The notes beneath the pieces are model-generated. The model had not been told where the DNA came from. It did not search any database and was given only the letters and a program-made list of their open reading frames with translations. Positions 59,956 through 64,000 of a stretch of 64,000 nucleotides of DNA are shown here, in pieces. The stretch comes from Shewanella dokdonensis (GTDB lineage: Bacteria; Pseudomonadota; Gammaproteobacteria; Enterobacterales; Shewanellaceae). Positions within the stretch are counted from its first letter, which is position 1. Each line of letters opens with the position of its first letter. Position numbers and translations under genes: made by a program. The stretch covers positions 2,046,001-2,110,000 of the forward strand of contig NZ_CP074572.1 of the NCBI RefSeq assembly GCF_018394335.1, written 5' to 3'.

Positions 59956-62074
59956 TTGTATCTGTTTGAAGGTCTCAGGAAGCCGCGGCCGCTTATCTGG
60001 AGCCGGAGCAGGTAGAATTACTCAAACAGGCTTATCAGGTCGCGCGTGATGCTCATGAAGGGCAGATGCGTACCAGTGGTGAACCCTACATTACCCATCC
60101 GGTTGCTGTTGCTCATATTCTTGCCGATATGCGTCTCGACCATGAGACGCTGATGGCGGCATTGCTGCACGACACCATTGAAGACACCTATGTCACCCAT
60201 CAGGATTTGACCAATATGTTTGGCGAGTCGGTGGCAGAGCTGGTGGAAGGTGTCTCTAAACTCGATAAGATCAAATTCCGCGACAAGAAAGAAGCCCAAG
60301 CCGAAAACTTCCGCAAGATGATGATGGCGATGACTCAGGACATCCGAGTTATTCTCATCAAATTGGCTGACCGCACCCATAATATGCGTACCCTTGGCGC
60401 TTTGCGGCCAGATAAACGTCGCCGCATTGCCCGTGAAACGTTGGAAATCTACGCGCCGATTGCCAATCGGCTCGGTATCCACAATATTAAAACCGAGTTG
60501 GAAGATCTGGGGTTTCAGGCTTATTACCCAATGCGTTACCGGGTATTAAAAGAAGTGGTTCGAGCCGCCAGAGGCAACCGTAAAGAACTGATCCAAGGCA
60601 TTGAGGCAGCAGTGCATACCCGGCTGGAAGATACCGGCATCCATGCCAAGGTTAAGGGCCGGGAAAAAACCTCTATTCCATCTACAACAAGATGCGCAGC
60701 AAAGAGCTGCAATTCCAGGAAGTGATGGATATCTACGCGTTTCGAGTGATCGTTGACAGTGTTGATACCTGTTACCGCGTGCTCGGCGTGATGCACGGCC
60801 TTTACAAACCACGACCACTACGTTTTAAAGACTATATCGCGATTCCCAAGGCTAACGGCTATCAGTCACTGCATACCTCACTGATTGGCCCACATGGCGT
60901 GCCAGTGGAGATCCAGATCCGTACCGAAGATATGGATCAGATGGCCGACAAAGGGGTGGCGGCACACTGGATGTACAAGAGTGGTCAAAGCACTGCGGCC
61001 CCTGGCACCGGTGGCACTACCACTCAGTTGCGTGCCCGTAAATGGATGCAAAGCCTGCTGGAATTGCAGCAAAGTGCTTCGTCGTCCTTTGAGTTTGTCG
61101 AGAACGTTAAAACCGAGCTGTTCCCGGACGAAATCTATGTGTTTACTCCGGAAGGTCGCATTCTGGAATTGCCGGTAGGTGCAACCCCGGTCGACTTTGC
61201 TTATGAAGTCCACACCGATGTGGGTAACACCTGCGTGGGTGCCAAAGTAAACCGTATGTCTTACCCGCTGAGTCAACCGCTGTTATCCGGTCAGACGGTA
61301 GAAATCATTACCGCTAAAGGTGCCAAACCTAACGCGGCGTGGTTGAATTTTGTAGTGACAGGTAAAGCGCGCTCGAAAATCCGCCAGGTACTGAAAAATC
61401 TTAAAAAAGACGAAGCGATTGCACTGGGCAAACGTCTGCTTAACCACGCCTTAGGTGACAGTAAGTTGGAGCTGTTCAGTCAGGAACAGATTGCCAAAGT
61501 GGTTACTGACACTAAACACAAAGATTTTGATGAGCTGTTGACTGAAATCGGCCTTGGTAACGCCATGAGTCTGGTGGTGGCGCAGCGCCTCAAAGGCGAT
61601 GCAGTCGATTCGCAAAAGGGCGATGATGACAGCAATCTGATGCCAATTCGTGGCGCCGAGGGCATGCTGGTGTCTTTTGCTAACTGCTGTCGCCCAATCC
61701 CCGGTGACGCAGTGATTGCGCATGTCAGCCCTGGCAAAGGTTTGGTGGTGCATATGGAAAACTGTGCCAATATCCGTGGTTACCAGAGTGAGCCTGATAA
61801 ATATATTCCGGTACAGTGGGATGCGGTGGATGGCACTGAATTCCAGGCCAATGTGCGTATTGAGATTGTTAACCACCAGGGCGCTTTGGCGAAAATTACC
61901 AATATTATTGCGGCCGAGGGTTCCAATATCAGTAACATCAGTACCGAAGAACGCGATGGCCGAGTATATCTGATCCATCTGCGTATTTCGGTGCGTGACC
62001 GTGTGCATCTGGCAAATGTAATGCGCCGTATTCGTGTATTACCTGAAGTGCTGCGTATTTCCCGTAACCGCTAA
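59956..62074 (+). CDS. spoT: SpoT, bifunctional (p)ppGpp synthase/hydrolase (two frameshifts)
   Basis: The corrected protein of about 706 residues has the HD hydrolase motif [10 protein letters not shown], the synthetase YQSLHTS, TGS and C-terminal ACT domains, all typical of SpoT. The TTG start at 59956 has AGGAG 9 bases upstream. One base is missing near 59977-59979 (joins [16 protein letters not shown]) and one at the A run 60664-60669 (joins [13 protein letters not shown]). As spoT is essential when RelA is present, true loss is unlikely. It controls the stringent response. Confidence 0.9.
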
Positions 62075-62097
62075 ATCATAAGGAGTTTGCAAACGTT

Positions 62098-62481
62098 ATG
62101 GCGGAAAAAATAATTATTGCAACCGACAAAGCCCCAGCGGCGATTGGTACATATTCCCAGGCGGTTAAAGTCGGCACTACCGTGTATTTATCCGGGCAGA
62201 TCCCGCTGGATCCTGTCCGCATGGAACTCGTTGGTGATGATTTTGACTCCCAAGTTGTTCAGGTATTCGAGAATTTGCAGGCTGTCTGCCAAGCCGCAGG
62301 TGGTAGTCTGGCCGATATCGTTAAACTGAATATCTATATGGTTGATTTGGCTAACTTTGCCAAAGTTAACGAAGTGATGGGACGCTACTTCCCACAACCT
62401 TATCCTGCCCGTGCCGCCATTGGGGTTAAGCAATTGCCTAAAGGCGCCCAGGTGGAGATGGATGGAGTGCTAGAACTCTAA
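62098..62481 (+). CDS. ridA: RidA, reactive enamine/imine deaminase
   Basis: The 127-residue protein has [10 protein letters not shown] and [20 protein letters not shown], the RidA family motifs including the arginine that binds substrate carboxylate. It removes 2-aminoacrylate made by PLP enzymes. It follows spoT with AAGGAG upstream. Confidence 0.95.
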   Translation: MAEKIIIATDKAPAAIGTYSQAVKVGTTVYLSGQIPLDPVRMELVGDDFDSQVVQVFENLQAVCQAAGGSLADIVKLNIYMVDLANFAKVNEVMGRYFPQPYPARAAIGVKQLPKGAQVEMDGVLEL

Positions 62482-62501
62482 TCGTTATCTTCAGCGAACA
62501 T

Positions 62502-62530
62502 AGAAAAGGCGCTTAAATAGCGCCTTTTCT
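62502..62530 (+). terminator. ridA terminator
   Basis: AGAAAAGGCGC and GCGCCTTTTCT form a stem around TTAAATA. It lies 20 bases after the ridA stop. Confidence 0.8.
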
Positions 62531-62917
62531 ATGGAAGTGATCCGCTAGCGACCACCATTCCCAACTGTCGATGGGGCTAGGCCCGCTTGTTTAAACCACA
62601 CTTCTGCGCGATATTTTTCGGCGGGTGTGGGGGTATATTCCTGCCACACATCCTATTCTGACCTACGATCTCTAATCTATTATTGCTCAACACTCAATTT
62701 GGTAGTACGGAGATATTTCTCACAGATGGAAAACTCTGTAGGTACAAACAATATAATATCTGTCGATTGATGATCGGTAAGGCTCATCGGATTTGCGCCC
62801 TGGTTATTTGCCCTTCATAATCAAACAAGCGTTTTATATTTTAGAAAACATAGAGTTTCAGTAGCCACTGTATTTTTGGGGAATACTGCGGCGCGTTAAC
62901 CTAATAGGGGAAAGGCC
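62531..62917. other. 387-base gap before the acyl-CoA ligase
   Basis: No accepted gene. A short minus-strand frame (62545-62652) looks coding-like but lacks a start. The rest is AT-rich and presumably contains the ligase promoter. Confidence 0.5.
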
Positions 62918-64000
62918 ATGTCAGCATCGTATAAAAGCCCAGTAGAAATGTTAGCTCAGTGGGCTGATGTCCAGGGGGACGCGGTGTATTTGCGGCAACC
63001 AATAAAAGGTCAGTTCCGCGATTACAGTTGGCGTCAGGTACAACAAACCGTGCAACGTCTGGCGGGAGCGCTACGCCATCTTGGCTATCAACCAGGAGAC
63101 AAAATAGCTCTGTTGTCAAAGAACTGTGCGGAATGGTTTATCACGGATCTGGCGCTGATGTACGGCGGCTATATCAGTGTGCCTATCTATCCAACCGCTA
63201 ACGCTGACACTATCCGTTATGTGCTGGAACATAGCGGCAGCAAAGCCATTTTTGTCGGTAAGCTGGATCACTGGGCGGAACAGGAAACGGGCGTCGGTGG
63301 TGAATTACTGCGCCTGGCACTGCCTTACGATACTATGCCCGCCCAATATCAATGGTTGCAGTTGTTGAACATGGGGCAACCGTTACTGGAAGCGCCAGAG
63401 CCATTACCTGAACAGGTAATGACGCTTATTTATACGTCAGGTTCTACCGGTAAGCCCAAAGGTGCCGTGCAAACTTTTGCCAGTTACAGCTGGACCTGTA
63501 ATGCCGTGGTGCGCGATCTCAAAGCCAACCAGCAAGATCGCTTATTATCCTATTTGCCATTGGCACACATCACAGAGCGTGTTGCCATTGAAGGCTCATC
63601 ATTTTATGCGGGCTGCCCAGTCGCCTTTGTTGAGAGCCTAGATACCTTTGTTACGGATGTGCAACGGATGCAGCCTACCGTGTTTTTCTCAGTGCCAAGG
63701 CTGTGGACCTTGTTCCAGAAAAATATTATCGACAAGGTCGGTAGCTTTAACAAACTGAATCTGCTGCTGAAAATTCCACTACTGAATTGGTTAGTAAAAC
63801 GTAAGATCCATCAAGGGCTTGGGCTGGGCAAGTCACGACTATTAGGTTCAGGTTCTGCCCCTATTCCACCGTCACTGGTGCAGTGGTATCACAGCATTGG
63901 ACTGGATATTTGTGAAGCCTGGGGAATGACTGAAAACTGTGCTTACTCCATTATCAATTATCCGTTTGATGCCAGCAAAATTGGCACCGTTGGTAAGCCG
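62918..64000 (+). CDS. Long-chain acyl-CoA ligase, 5' part
   Basis: This open frame runs past the right edge. The 361 visible residues include the AMP-binding P-loop TLIYTSGSTGKPKGAVQ, the gate motif region YLPLAHITERVAIEG and SGSAPIPPSLVQWYHS with EAWGMTENC. These are the AMP-forming acyl-CoA synthetase motifs. The enzyme would activate fatty acids with ATP and CoA. GGGGAAAGG lies before the ATG. No disruption is seen in the part present. Confidence 0.9.
   Translation, partial: MSASYKSPVEMLAQWADVQGDAVYLRQPIKGQFRDYSWRQVQQTVQRLAGALRHLGYQPGDKIALLSKNCAEWFITDLALMYGGYISVPIYPTANADTIRYVLEHSGSKAIFVGKLDHWAEQETGVGGELLRLALPYDTMPAQYQWLQLLNMGQPLLEAPEPLPEQVMTLIYTSGSTGKPKGAVQTFASYSWTCNAVVRDLKANQQDRLLSYLPLAHITERVAIEGSSFYAGCPVAFVESLDTFVTDVQRMQPTVFFSVPRLWTLFQKNIIDKVGSFNKLNLLLKIPLLNWLVKRKIHQGLGLGKSRLLGSGSAPIPPSLVQWYHSIGLDICEAWGMTENCAYSIINYPFDASKIGTVGKP

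Overview
The window looks like a chromosomal segment of a Shewanella-type gammaproteobacterium. The reasons are the gene content and order: a menaquinone pathway (menD-menH-menC), a ccmABCDE cytochrome c maturation operon divergent from a small monoheme cytochrome of the ScyA type, a cpxA-cpxR / cpxP / fieF cluster, a three-subunit formate dehydrogenase, and gmk-rpoZ-spoT-ridA. No rRNA, tRNA, CRISPR array, integrase or insertion sequence was seen.

Layout. 1-2.6 kb: menDHC on the minus strand. 2.6-6.9 kb: an AT-rich accessory block with a LysR regulator facing an unknown membrane-anchored gene and nrfBCD-like electron-transfer genes, preceded by a CRP-like site and with no NrfA reductase nearby. 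7-13.5 kb: Lrp/AsnC regulator, YjeH-type amino-acid exporter, HDOD and TerB proteins, YciC-like membrane protein and a Sel1-repeat protein. 13.9-19.5 kb: a PAS-GGDEF-EAL protein, a small secreted protein and a pair of M16 metalloproteases. 19.5-26 kb: an unknown protein, trmL, another unknown protein, and the Cpx envelope-stress system with two CpxR boxes. 26-36.7 kb: a chemoreceptor, ntrC-ntrB, a DUF4124 protein, a FUSC transporter-like protein, an SDR/LysR divergent pair, and glnA with a textbook sigma-54/NtrC promoter. 37.4-46 kb: typA, then fdhABC with a perfect CRP palindrome upstream, then a NapH-like polyferredoxin. 46-52 kb: CHASE-GGDEF protein, DUF2959 lipoprotein, yihY-pip-dtd and azoR. 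52-55.7 kb: scyA / ccmABCDE. 55.7-62.5 kb: yjjG, a sugar-kinase-like protein, a DUF805-like protein, gmk, rpoZ, spoT, ridA. 62.9 kb to the end: the start of a long-chain acyl-CoA ligase.

The genes suggest a respiratory, facultatively anaerobic lifestyle: menaquinone synthesis, c-type cytochrome assembly, a quinol-linked NrfCD module with a pentaheme partner, and formate oxidation. CRP-like palindromes lie before both the nrf block and fdh, as expected where CRP governs anaerobic respiration. Nitrogen control is complete (NtrB, NtrC, and GlnA with its sites), although glnA is separated from ntrBC.

A caution: 13 genes carry 19 single-base frameshifts, 17 of them missing bases, nearly all at homopolymer runs, and they hit housekeeping genes such as spoT and menD. 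This is far more like sequencing error than gene decay, so I annotate these loci as single genes and give the position of each shift.
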